A stretch of DNA of 11,100 bases, from the NCBI GenBank assembly GCA_022712075.1, contig JALAHE010000251.1, forward strand, positions 1-11,100. Direction: 5' to 3'. Position 1 is the stretch's first letter; every line of letters begins with the position of its first letter. Below are positions 1-5,801 of the stretch, in pieces. The notes beneath the pieces are model-generated. The model was given only the letters and a program-made list of their open reading frames with translations, ran no database searches and was not told the origin of the DNA. The position numbers and the translations under genes are program-made. This stretch comes from Galactobacter sp. Its GTDB lineage: Bacteria > Actinomycetota > Actinomycetes > Actinomycetales > Micrococcaceae.

Positions 1-56
1 CCGGGTCCCCCTCGGGCCCCGTCAACCCCACCCCTTTCGCCCGCCCCATACACCCC

Positions 57-88
57 GGGGGGGCGCCCCCCCTTGGGGCGCGCGCCCC
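57..88. repeat. Two adjacent perfect G/C palindromes in the intergenic leader
   Basis: Positions 57-72 form a perfect 16-bp palindrome (G7-CG-C7). Positions 75-88 form a perfect 14-bp palindrome (GGGGCGCGCGCCCC). They lie in the gene-free first 120 bases, on the 3' side of the minus-strand gene that ends at 121. Without a central spacer they make poor hairpins, but C-run 66-72 can also pair with G-run 75-78. They could be part of a terminator for a gene entering from the left, or simply GC-rich intergenic sequence. No coding region is supported in 1-120. Confidence 0.5.
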
Positions 89-113
89 GCCGTCGTTCTG
101 GTGTCTAGTGAAG

Positions 114-130
114 CCGGGCCTCAGGCCCGG
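114..130 (-). terminator. Stem-loop straddling the stop codon of the 110-aa gene
   Basis: A perfect 7-bp stem (114-120 with 124-130, CCGGGCC/GGCCCGG) has the three-base loop TCA. That loop is the TGA stop codon of the minus-strand gene at 121-453. There is no real U-run after it on the minus strand (CTTCACT). It may act as a weak intrinsic terminator or as 3'-end protection. The stem is directly visible; the function is inferred. Confidence 0.45.
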
Positions 131-453
131 GGAGCCGCGCCCGGCTCACCCTCCGCGCGGGCGCCGAAGGCCGGGGACTCGGGCTCGGCGTCGGCCAGCG
201 CCTCGCGCTCGGCGGCCTCCTCCTGGCCCAGATCGGCCAGCTGATCCTGCTTGAGCTGCGCCTCGGACTCGTAGCGGATCCGGCGGATGCGGCGGGTCAT
301 GTCCACGATCAGGAAGATCACCACGATCACCATGGCGGCGGTGGCAACGAAGCCGGCGAAGCCCGGGCCGATGTCGCGGAAGCGATCCTCCTCGGTCGTG
401 GGGACCGCGGGATCGGTGGCGGCGTTCAGGTAGAGCGCGAGCAGGGTCTGCAC
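121..453 (-). CDS. Small single-pass membrane protein next to mca
   Basis: This 110-aa protein starts at a GTG with a GAGAGG ribosome-binding site 11 nt upstream. It has a short N-terminal segment with acidic residues at 21-27. One transmembrane helix follows at about residues 31-50. Next comes a strongly basic juxtamembrane stretch (RRIRRIR, about 54-60) and an acidic, Ala/Glu-rich C-terminal tail. The positive-inside rule predicts N-out, C-in topology. The place downstream of mca matches the small conserved hypothetical gene that follows mca in other actinobacteria (Rv1083 beside Rv1082 in M. tuberculosis, from memory). Its function is unknown and there are no catalytic motifs. It appears to have its own promoter in the 123-nt gap after mca. 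Confidence that it is a gene is high; no role can be given. Confidence 0.85.
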   Translation of the reverse strand: MQTLLALYLNAATDPAVPTTEEDRFRDIGPGFAGFVATAAMVIVVIFLIVDMTRRIRRIRYESEAQLKQDQLADLGQEEAAEREALADAEPESPAFGARAEGEPGAAPRA

Positions 454-507
454 GGTGAATGGGGCCTCTCGTGGATCGGTGCCGAGATCGGAATCGACAC
501 GCGCCCT

Positions 508-524
508 ATTCTACCGCTGGTAGA
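508..524 (-). promoter_or_regulatory. Putative promoter -10 with overlapping inverted repeat
   Basis: Read on the minus strand, GGTAGAAT contains the -10-like hexamer TAGAAT (508-513), about 55 nt upstream of the GTG start at 453. Overlapping it is a perfect inverted repeat TCTACC-GCT-GGTAGA (510-524), which could be an operator or a small hairpin. No good -35 is visible, which is common in actinobacterial promoters. The GGTAGA core recurs as GGTAGACT at 1671 and 2201. Confidence 0.45.
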
Positions 525-558
525 GGTCAGGACCCAGCCGGGCCCCGCCCCCTCCGGC

Positions 559-572
559 GGACCGGACGGTCC
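559..572 (-). terminator. Possible weak terminator hairpin after mca
   Basis: The arms GGACC and GGTCC (559-563 and 568-572) can pair around GGAC, 4 nt after the mca stop codon on the minus strand. The stem is short and has no U-run, so this is tentative. It would separate mca from the 110-aa gene, which has its own candidate promoter. Confidence 0.3.
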
Positions 573-576
573 TGCG

Positions 577-1608
577 CTACAGCGCGCGCCCCGCCTCGTG
601 TCCGGCGTCGTCGAGCGAGACGTCGGCCCCGCCCGGGCGGCACGACGCCGGCGGCGTGCTCGAGCGCCCGATCGCGTCACCCACGCCCTGGTGCAGGCCC
701 TCGAAGAGGTCGGTCTCCGGCAGGGAGGTCGCCACGCGAGTGGAGATGAGCGTGTAGTCCTCCCACGGGTAGACCTTGGCCGCGATCGCCGTGGGGACGG
801 CGAAGAAGAAGCCGTTCGGGTCCACCTGGGTGCGGTGCGCCAGCAGCGCGGCGTCGCGGCGATCCATGAAGTCGGCCACCTCGATCTTGGTGGTCGTGAC
901 GTGGCGGGCGGCGCGGCCGGTCCCGCTCTCCAGCTCCTCGACCACGGCCTGGATGCGCTCGCCCAGCGGGCTCGGCAGGCCCGCCTCGACGAGCCCCTCG
1001 TGCCACGCGATGAACTTCTCCGGCGCAAATCCGCGGTCGTAGTAGAGCTTGGAGACGTTCCACGGCTCGCCGAGGCCCACGTACTCGTCGGCCAGGCCGG
1101 CGGCGCGGAAGGCCTCCACGGAGATCTCGTGGGTGCTGATGTGATCGGGGTGCGGGTAGCCGCCGTTCTCGTCGTAGGTGACGTTGACGTGGGGCTTGAA
1201 GGAGCGAACGAGGCGCACGAGCGGCGCGGCCGTGGTCGCAAGCGGCAGCGAGGCGAAGCAGCCGAAGGGCAGCGGCGGCAGCGGGTCGCCCTCGGGCAGG
1301 CCGGAATCCACGAAGCCGAGCCAGCGGTGCTGCACGCCGAGCGCCTCGACCGAGCGGGCCATCTCCACGCGGCGCAGGCCGCCGAGGTCGCGGTGCGCGC
1401 GGGCCATCTCGGTGGCCTCGGCCACGAGGATGTCGCCCCGCTCACCTCCCGTGCAGGTGGCCACCATGACCTCGGCGCCGGCGGCCACATAGGCGGCCAT
1501 CATCGCGGCGCCTTTGCTCGCCTCATCGTCCGGGTGGGCGTGTACGGCCAGCACGCGCAGGCCGCGGGCGTCCGGCAGGGAGGAGTGGCTCTGATTCTGA
1601 ACGCTCAA
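577..1608 (-). CDS. mca: Mycothiol S-conjugate amidase
   Basis: Mca is a zinc amidase that cleaves mycothiol S-conjugates. It releases the N-acetylcysteine conjugate (mercapturic acid) for export and recovers GlcN-Ins for mycothiol resynthesis. It acts in the cytosol. The 343-aa protein belongs to the LmbE/PIG-L fold. HAHPDDE at residues 23-29 supplies zinc ligands H25 and D28 and the general base D27. TGGERGD lies at 54-59. YDENGGYPHPDH at 145-156 supplies H153 and the third zinc ligand H156 (by comparison with MshB). The neighbourhood (DUF4307, greA, small membrane gene) is the usual one for mca rather than for its paralogue mshB. The start is TTG, supported by AGAAAGG six bases upstream. 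The protein is longer than the roughly 290-aa family norm: after the usual DLFEGL ending near residue 298 there is a tail of about 40 residues without recognisable motifs. Confidence 0.93.
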   Translation of the reverse strand: MSVQNQSHSSLPDARGLRVLAVHAHPDDEASKGAAMMAAYVAAGAEVMVATCTGGERGDILVAEATEMARAHRDLGGLRRVEMARSVEALGVQHRWLGFVDSGLPEGDPLPPLPFGCFASLPLATTAAPLVRLVRSFKPHVNVTYDENGGYPHPDHISTHEISVEAFRAAGLADEYVGLGEPWNVSKLYYDRGFAPEKFIAWHEGLVEAGLPSPLGERIQAVVEELESGTGRAARHVTTTKIEVADFMDRRDAALLAHRTQVDPNGFFFAVPTAIAAKVYPWEDYTLISTRVATSLPETDLFEGLHQGVGDAIGRSSTPPASCRPGGADVSLDDAGHEAGRAL

Positions 1609-1632
1609 CGCGGACCTTTCTGAAGCAACAGG

Positions 1633-1662
1633 GGGGGCCGCCCACGCGCGGTGGGTGCCCCC
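1633..1662. repeat. Strong hairpin between the divergent mca and DUF4307 genes
   Basis: The outer arms GGGGGC (1633-1638) and GCCCCC (1657-1662) enclose the inner arms CCCAC (1641-1645) and GTGGG (1651-1655) around GCGCG. Only three unpaired bases lie between outer and inner stems. Both flanking genes point away from it, so it is not a terminator of either. It sits about 25 nt upstream of the mca start and just upstream of the DUF4307 -10. It may be an operator or part of the mca 5' leader. Confidence 0.5.
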
Positions 1663-1670
1663 TGCGCGCG

Positions 1671-1684
1671 GTAGACTCTTCTAC
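1671..1684 (+). promoter_or_regulatory. Putative promoter of the DUF4307 gene, near-leaderless
   Basis: TAGACT (1672-1677) resembles an actinobacterial -10 and ends 10 nt before the ATG at 1688. The transcript would have almost no leader, which fits the absence of any Shine-Dalgarno sequence. The -10 is embedded in an inverted repeat GTAGA-CTCT-TCTAC (1671-1684). The same GGTAGACT octamer occurs upstream of greA. No -35 consensus is visible. Confidence 0.5.
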
Positions 1685-1687
1685 ATC

Positions 1688-2137
1688 ATGTCGAACCCCG
1701 AAACGGCAACGGCGGGGATCCCCGCCGGCCCGAACGCCAGCCTAGCCAATCGCTACGGACGCCCCAAGCGTTCGCTCTCGAAGCGCGCCGTGGCCCTCTT
1801 GGCCGCCGCGGGTGTGGTGCTGCTGATTCTCGGGGCCCTGTTCCTGTCGGTGCGCAGCCAGAAGAGCTTCAGCACCACGGACGTCGCCTTCGACATCGTC
1901 TCCGATCGCCTCACCAACGTGACGGTCGCCGTGACCCTCGACGAGGGCCACAGCGTGACCTGCGGCGTGCAGGCGCTCAGCGAGGACAAGGCCATCGTCG
2001 GCTACAAGGACGTCGTCTTCGACGCCGCCGACGGCCAGGACGCCGGGGGCAAGCTCCGCACCGTCCAGATCGCCGTGCCGCTGCGCACCGTGTTCGCCGC
2101 CGTCAACGGCGGCATGCACGGCTGCCGCGAAAACTGA
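1688..2137 (+). CDS. DUF4307 domain membrane protein
   Basis: This 149-aa protein has a short cytoplasmic N-terminus containing the family-typical NRYG motif. One transmembrane helix follows at about residues 33-54, then an extracytoplasmic domain of about 95 residues with two cysteines (in VTCGVQAL and near the C-terminus in HGCREN). Length, topology and position between mca and greA match the actinobacterial DUF4307 family (Rv1081c in M. tuberculosis, from memory). Its function is unknown; the two cysteines could form a disulfide outside the cell. I chose the ATG at 1688. An in-frame GTG at 1655 would put the promoter -10 inside the gene and has no ribosome-binding site. No Shine-Dalgarno sequence precedes 1688 either, so translation may be leaderless. 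Confidence 0.85.
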   Translation: MSNPETATAGIPAGPNASLANRYGRPKRSLSKRAVALLAAAGVVLLILGALFLSVRSQKSFSTTDVAFDIVSDRLTNVTVAVTLDEGHSVTCGVQALSEDKAIVGYKDVVFDAADGQDAGGKLRTVQIAVPLRTVFAAVNGGMHGCREN

Positions 2138-2160
2138 CGCCGGCCTCCCGCTTCGACACG

Positions 2161-2192
2161 CCCCGCCCCTCAGGGCCAGGGGTGCTGCGGGG
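2161..2192 (+). terminator. Possible hairpin terminator after the DUF4307 gene
   Basis: CCCCT (2166-2170) pairs with AGGGG (2178-2182) around CAGGGCC. Alternatively, CCCCGC (2161-2166) pairs with GCGGGG (2187-2192). It lies 24 nt after the stop codon and immediately before the greA -10 element. It lacks a U-run. It may end the DUF4307 transcript and insulate the greA promoter. Confidence 0.35.
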
Positions 2193-2201
2193 CTCGCGGG
2201 G

Positions 2202-2207
2202 TAGACT
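2202..2207 (+). promoter_or_regulatory. Putative greA promoter -10 (TAGACT)
   Basis: The hexamer TAGACT, in the context GGGGTAGACTC, matches the DUF4307 promoter element. It lies 170 nt upstream of the greA start. No convincing -35 is present at 16-18 nt spacing. If it is used, the greA mRNA has a leader of about 160 nt that contains the hairpin series at 2260-2359. Confidence 0.5.
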
Positions 2208-2259
2208 CGCTGTTCAAACGCGTTAGCCACCCCGTCACAGCTTCTGGCCGACACAGCAC

Positions 2260-2359
2260 CAAGAAGCCCCAGCGACGGGGTTTCTTGTTGCTTCGACCCG
2301 GCCGGGTCGGGGCGATGGGAGGCCATCGCGAATGCGCCTTTTGCCAACCCCAAGGCAAA
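2260..2359 (+). promoter_or_regulatory. greA leader with four consecutive hairpins, terminator-like first
   Basis: Four non-overlapping stems lie between the putative greA promoter and the greA ribosome-binding site. (1) 2260-2270 pairs with 2277-2287: 11 bp with one G-U, loop AGCGAC, followed by the T-rich GTTGCTT; it looks like an intrinsic terminator. (2) 2294-2309 is a perfect palindrome, CGACCCGGCCGGGTCG. (3) GCGATGG 2312-2318 pairs with CCATCGC 2323-2329 around GAGG, followed nearby by CGCCTTTT. (4) TTTGCC 2340-2345 pairs with GGCAAA 2354-2359, ending just before the Shine-Dalgarno at 2366. The stems are visible in the sequence. A role as an attenuator, or as a source of short leader RNAs, is inferred. 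E. coli greA has a leader terminator that yields GraL RNAs, a functional analogy only. Confidence 0.55.
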
Positions 2360-2377
2360 CCGAACAAGGAGGAACCC

Positions 2378-2863
2378 GTGGCGACCGAATCCGAGGTCTG
2401 GCTCACGCAGGAAGCGTACGACCGCCTGAAGGGCGAGTTGGAGAACCGCACCGGCCCGCTGCGCGCCGAGATCGTCGAGCGCATCGAGCAGGCCCGCTCC
2501 GAGGGCGACCTCAAGGAGAACGGCGGCTACCACGCCGCCCGCGAGGAGCAGGGGAAGAACGAGGGTCGCATCGTCTACCTGAAGCAGATGCTCGAGCGCG
2601 CTCAGGTGGGAGAGGCCCCCGCCGACGACGGGATCATCGAGCCCGGCATGGTTGTCGAGGCGACCATCAACGGCGCCGAGCAGAAGTTCCTCTTCGGCTC
2701 CCGCGAGCTGGCCGGCGACTCCGACCTCGACGTCTTCTCCGAGAAGTCGGCGCTGGGCGCCGCGATCCACGGCAAGTCCGTGGGCGAGAAGATCACCTAC
2801 ACCGCGCCCAACGGCAACGAGATCCCCGTCGAGCTCATCTCGGCGCACCCCTTCAAGGGCTAG
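2378..2863 (+). CDS. greA: Transcription elongation factor GreA
   Basis: GreA enters the secondary channel of stalled, backtracked RNA polymerase and stimulates cleavage of the 3' end of the transcript so that elongation can resume. The 161-aa length is normal for the family. The N-terminal coiled coil covers about residues 10-78 and carries the tip motif EGDLKENGGYHAAREEQ. Acidic residues D44 and E47 there correspond to the E. coli D41/E44 pair that positions catalytic magnesium. The C-terminal FKBP-like domain runs from about residue 85 to the end and contains the SELAGDSD-like stretch REL-AGDSD and the closing PVELISAHPFKG. The GTG start is fixed by a strong AAGGAGG (2366-2372) five bases upstream. 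The frame stays open upstream to 2285, but that part has no ribosome-binding site and overlaps the leader hairpins. Transcription probably ends at the 2919-2968 hairpin. Confidence 0.96.
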   Translation: MATESEVWLTQEAYDRLKGELENRTGPLRAEIVERIEQARSEGDLKENGGYHAAREEQGKNEGRIVYLKQMLERAQVGEAPADDGIIEPGMVVEATINGAEQKFLFGSRELAGDSDLDVFSEKSALGAAIHGKSVGEKITYTAPNGNEIPVELISAHPFKG

Positions 2864-2918
2864 TCCTCGGCACCTCAGGGCGCCGGGAACGGGGCGCCGT
2901 GAGGCGCCACAGCCCTGC

Positions 2919-2968
2919 ACGACGACGCGGCCGGGCCTTCCGTATGGAAGGCCCGGCCGCGTCGTCGT
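2919..2968. terminator. Bidirectional terminator between greA and ilvA
   Basis: A perfect 23-bp inverted repeat (2919-2941 with 2946-2968) surrounds the four-base loop GTAT. The genes on both sides converge on it: greA ends 55 nt before and ilvA ends 21 nt after. The T-tract is short on both strands (plus strand CGTTCCCT), as is usual for high-GC actinobacterial terminators. It is the strongest hairpin in the window. Confidence 0.85.
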
Positions 2969-2989
2969 TCCCTGAAGACCTCGGGGACG

Positions 2990-4270
2990 CTAGTTGATGA
3001 TGAGCGGCTCGTAGCCGACCTCTCGGAGCGCCTCGAGCACCAGCTCGGAGTGGGCGGCGCCCTTGGTCTCCATGTCGATCGTGATGGCGACCTCACCCAT
3101 GGAGAGCTCGCCGCCGATGCGCGTGTGGTCAACGCGGGTCACGTTGGCGTCGTTCTCGGCGATGACGCGCGAGATCGTGGCCAGCTCGCCCGGGCGGTCC
3201 TGGAGCATCATGCGCACCGTGATGTAGCGACCGGCCGCGGCGAGGCCGCGCTGGATCACCTTGAGCATGAGCAGCGGGTCGATGTTGCCGCCGGAGAGCA
3301 CCACCACGGTCTTGCTCGGCTCGAAGCCGGCAGCTGCGAGGGTGCCCTCCAGGAGGGCGGCCACGCCCACGGCGCCGGCGGGCTCCACGACCAGCTTGGA
3401 GCGCTCGAGGAGGAAGACCAGCGCGCGGGCGAGGGCGTCCTCGGAGACCGTCACGACGTCGTCGACGAGCTCGCGGATGATCTGGAACGGCAGCTGGCCC
3501 GGGCGGCCCACGGCGATGCCGTCGGCGATGGTGCGCACGCGCTTGAGCGGCACGAGGGCGTCGGCGGCGAGCGAGGGCGGGTAGGCGGCGGCGTTCTCTG
3601 CCTGCACGCCGACCACGTTGATGCTGCGCCCCAGCTCGGCGGCGCGTCCCTTGAGCGCCACGGCGGTGCCGGCCAGCAGGCCGCCGCCGCCCACGCCCAT
3701 GATGACCGTCTCGACGTCAGGGTACTGCTCGAGGATCTCGAGGCCGATGGTGCCCTGACCGGCGATGATGTCGCTGTGGTCGAAGGGGTGCACGAACACG
3801 GCGCCGCTGCTCTTGGCGTACTCCTCGGCGGCGGCCAGCGCCTGGTCCACGTTGTCGCCGTGCAGGATGACCTCGGCCCCGTGATCGCGCGTGGCGGCGA
3901 GCTTGGGGAGGGCAACGCCCAGCGGCATGTAGATGCGGGCCTTGATGCCGAGGCGCTTGGCCGCCTGTGCCACGCCCTGGGCGTGGTTGCCGGCCGAGGC
4001 GGCGACGACGCCGCGCGCGCGCTCCTCCTCGGAGAGCTTGGCCATGCGGACGTAGGCGCCGCGGACCTTGAAGGAACCGGCGCGCTGCAGATTCTCTGCC
4101 TTGAGCCAGACGGGGGCGCCGACGAGCTGCTCGAGGGCGCGGGAATGGTGCAGGCCCGTGCGCTCCACGACACCGTCGAGGAGCTCGGCGGCGTGCCGGA
4201 CGTCCTCCAGGGTGACGGGCAGGTGCGCCGTCGGGTCGTCGACCGCCACGGCGGTGGACGTAGTGCTCAC
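2990..4270 (-). CDS. ilvA: Threonine ammonia-lyase (threonine dehydratase), single ACT domain
   Basis: This PLP enzyme deaminates L-threonine to 2-oxobutyrate and ammonia, the first step toward isoleucine, and also usually acts on serine. The protein has 426 aa. The fold-type II PLP domain covers about residues 20-340: SFKVRGAY at 66-73 with Schiff-base lysine K68, SAGNHAQG at 92-99, and the phosphate-binding glycine loop GVGGGGLLAG at 192-201. A single ACT-type regulatory domain fills about the last 78 residues (YITVRMMLQDRPGELATISR onward). One ACT domain fits the medium-length form and differs from the longer E. coli IlvA with two. Feedback control by isoleucine is plausible but not shown. 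The GTG start has AAGGAG seven bases upstream, lying within the end of the transporter gene whose stop is 3 nt before this start, so coupled translation is likely. The greA-ilvA proximity also occurs in other actinobacteria. Confidence 0.95.
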   Translation of the reverse strand: MSTTSTAVAVDDPTAHLPVTLEDVRHAAELLDGVVERTGLHHSRALEQLVGAPVWLKAENLQRAGSFKVRGAYVRMAKLSEEERARGVVAASAGNHAQGVAQAAKRLGIKARIYMPLGVALPKLAATRDHGAEVILHGDNVDQALAAAEEYAKSSGAVFVHPFDHSDIIAGQGTIGLEILEQYPDVETVIMGVGGGGLLAGTAVALKGRAAELGRSINVVGVQAENAAAYPPSLAADALVPLKRVRTIADGIAVGRPGQLPFQIIRELVDDVVTVSEDALARALVFLLERSKLVVEPAGAVGVAALLEGTLAAAGFEPSKTVVVLSGGNIDPLLMLKVIQRGLAAAGRYITVRMMLQDRPGELATISRVIAENDANVTRVDHTRIGGELSMGEVAITIDMETKGAAHSELVLEALREVGYEPLIIN

Positions 4271-4273
4271 GTG

Positions 4274-5644
4274 TTACTCCTTGGAATCCCGCGCCGCGGC
4301 GGCCGGGTCTGCGGTGGTGGGTGCCTCGAAGGGCTCCGCCTCTTCTGGGTCCGGGAGCGGGGGCGCCGCGGGGTGATCGGCGAGTTCGGCTACCGGGTCG
4401 TCTTCCCAGGCGCGGGTGGCGAGGTACTTCACGACGGTGTTGACGACGGCCATCACGGGCACTGCAAAGAGCGCGCCGGCGATGCCGAAGAGCATGGATC
4501 CACCGGCCACGGCCAGGACCACGGCGAGCGGGTGAAGGCTCACGGCGCGGCCCATGATGAGGGGCTGGAGGATGTGGGACTCGACCTGCTGCACGAGCAG
4601 CACGATGCCGAGCATGATGAGGGCCACGATCCAGCCGTGCGCCACGAGGGCGAGCAGCACGGCGATCGCGCCGGTGATGAGGGCGCCCAGGATCGGGATG
4701 AAGGAGCCGAGGAAGACCAGGACGCCGAGCTGCAGGGCCAGCGGGACCTGGAGGATGGCGGCGCCGGCGCCGATGCCCACGGCGTCGATGAAGGCGACCA
4801 CCAGCTGCACGCGCACGTAGGAGACGAGGCTCCCCCAGCCGCGGCGCCCGGCGCCGTTCACGGCCGTGCGCGCACGGCTCGGGAAGAGGCGCACCACCCA
4901 GCGCCAAATGCGCTCCCCCTCGAGGAGGAAGAAGATCAGAGAGAAGAGCGTCAGGAGCAGCCCGGCACCGACGTGGGTCAGGGCGCTGACGCCGCTCGCG
5001 GCGTTCTTGACGATCTCGCTCTGGTTCGACTGCAGGGCCTTGAGACCCGTGTCCAGCCACTGGTTGAGCTGGTCGTTGCTTACGTGCAGCGGTCCGTCGG
5101 AGAGCCACTGGCGGACCTGGTTGATGCCCTCCACGGCCTGGCTCCACAGGCCCTTGAGGCCAGTGGACATGGTGGCGAAGACCAGGGCAAGAGCACCGAC
5201 CACCACCACGAGGAAGGCAAGGAACGTGGCGGCAACCGAAAGCCCGTTGCCTAGCCCGGCGCGTCGGAAGAGTTGCTTGACGGGGAGCAGGAGACCGGCC
5301 AAGAGGGCCGCGATCATGAGCGGGATGACGAGCGTCGAGACCTGGCTAAAGCCCCAGAAGACCGCGGCCCCGACCAAGATGACCACGGCGATGCGCCAGG
5401 CGTAGTCGCCGGCGATCTGCAGCCCGGGCGGGACCGACGGCGCTGCGGGCTGGGCTGCGTTGTTCCGGGCCGCCAGCTCGCGCTCGGCGCGGCGTTGGGC
5501 GGCGCCCTGCCGGGCGGCGCGGGTCGTTGCGTCCTCCCCGCGGTTGGCCTCCTCGATGCGCCTGCGCGCCGCCTGAAGCCATTCGGGCGTGGTGCTTTCG
5601 CTCGCCACGCGGCGCAGCGACCACCTCGGCCGATCCTTGCTCAT
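4274..5644 (-). CDS. AI-2E family (PerM/YdiK-like) membrane transporter
   Basis: This 456-aa polytopic protein belongs to the AI-2E transporter family. Known members have been linked to autoinducer-2 or ion export, but most have no proven substrate. It has a charged cytoplasmic N-terminus (about 1-80, Arg/Glu/Ala-rich), membrane segments from about 84 to 160, and a large loop at about 165-230. A second membrane cluster carries the family-typical LQPLIMGRAVSLHPLAVVL and the closing hydrophobic block up to NTVVKYL. An acidic, Pro-rich tail of about 50 residues ends the protein. The ATG at 5644 has GAGGGA about 10 nt upstream. A GTG at 5650 is better spaced from it and is a good alternative. The frame stays open to 5830, but that extension would cross the 5744-5774 terminator and enter the next gene. 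The stop lies 3 nt before ilvA, so the two genes form an operon; a link to amino-acid export is only speculation. Confidence 0.9.
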   Translation of the reverse strand: MSKDRPRWSLRRVASESTTPEWLQAARRRIEEANRGEDATTRAARQGAAQRRAERELAARNNAAQPAAPSVPPGLQIAGDYAWRIAVVILVGAAVFWGFSQVSTLVIPLMIAALLAGLLLPVKQLFRRAGLGNGLSVAATFLAFLVVVVGALALVFATMSTGLKGLWSQAVEGINQVRQWLSDGPLHVSNDQLNQWLDTGLKALQSNQSEIVKNAASGVSALTHVGAGLLLTLFSLIFFLLEGERIWRWVVRLFPSRARTAVNGAGRRGWGSLVSYVRVQLVVAFIDAVGIGAGAAILQVPLALQLGVLVFLGSFIPILGALITGAIAVLLALVAHGWIVALIMLGIVLLVQQVESHILQPLIMGRAVSLHPLAVVLAVAGGSMLFGIAGALFAVPVMAVVNTVVKYLATRAWEDDPVAELADHPAAPPLPDPEEAEPFEAPTTADPAAAARDSKE

Positions 5645-5743
5645 GCTCACCCGTTCCCTCGTGGAGCCCGTCGATTCAACGGTACTCCGCACCGATACCT
5701 CTTCTGCACCAACCCCGCGGGTCGTCCCGGCCATGAATGCGTG

Positions 5744-5774
5744 CGAGGGGCCCGGCGCAAAGCCGGGCCCCTCG
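5744..5774 (-). terminator. Terminator of the BI-1 family gene
   Basis: A perfect 13-bp stem (5744-5756 with 5762-5774) has the loop GCAAA. It lies 27 nt downstream of the minus-strand stop codon at 5802 and about 100 nt upstream of the transporter start. It probably ends the transcript of the BI-1 family gene and isolates the transporter–ilvA operon. No long U-run follows. Confidence 0.75.
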
Positions 5775-5801
5775 TCAAGGCGCTGCGATCGTTTCTCCGA
5801 C

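Noticed and set aside
2195..2290. Possible tRNA, because TGTTCAAAC resembles a T-loop
   Set aside because: No acceptor stem, D-arm or anticodon arm can be built around it, and it lies directly after a promoter-like element.
2285..2377. Upstream in-frame extension of GreA, including an ATG at 2315
   Set aside because: A strong AAGGAGG sits immediately before the GTG at 2378, and the protein from there has the normal family length. The upstream part overlaps conserved-looking hairpins.
1742..2920. Minus-strand open frame of 392 codons opposite DUF4307 and greA
   Set aside because: It is antisense to two recognised genes and crosses their intergenic leader and part of the terminator. It shows no protein family features.
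3050..5254. Plus-strand open frame of 734 codons opposite ilvA and the transporter gene
   Set aside because: It is antisense to two clearly identified genes. Its composition (His, Asp, Glu, Gly-rich, no domain) is that of the shadow frame produced by high GC at third codon positions.
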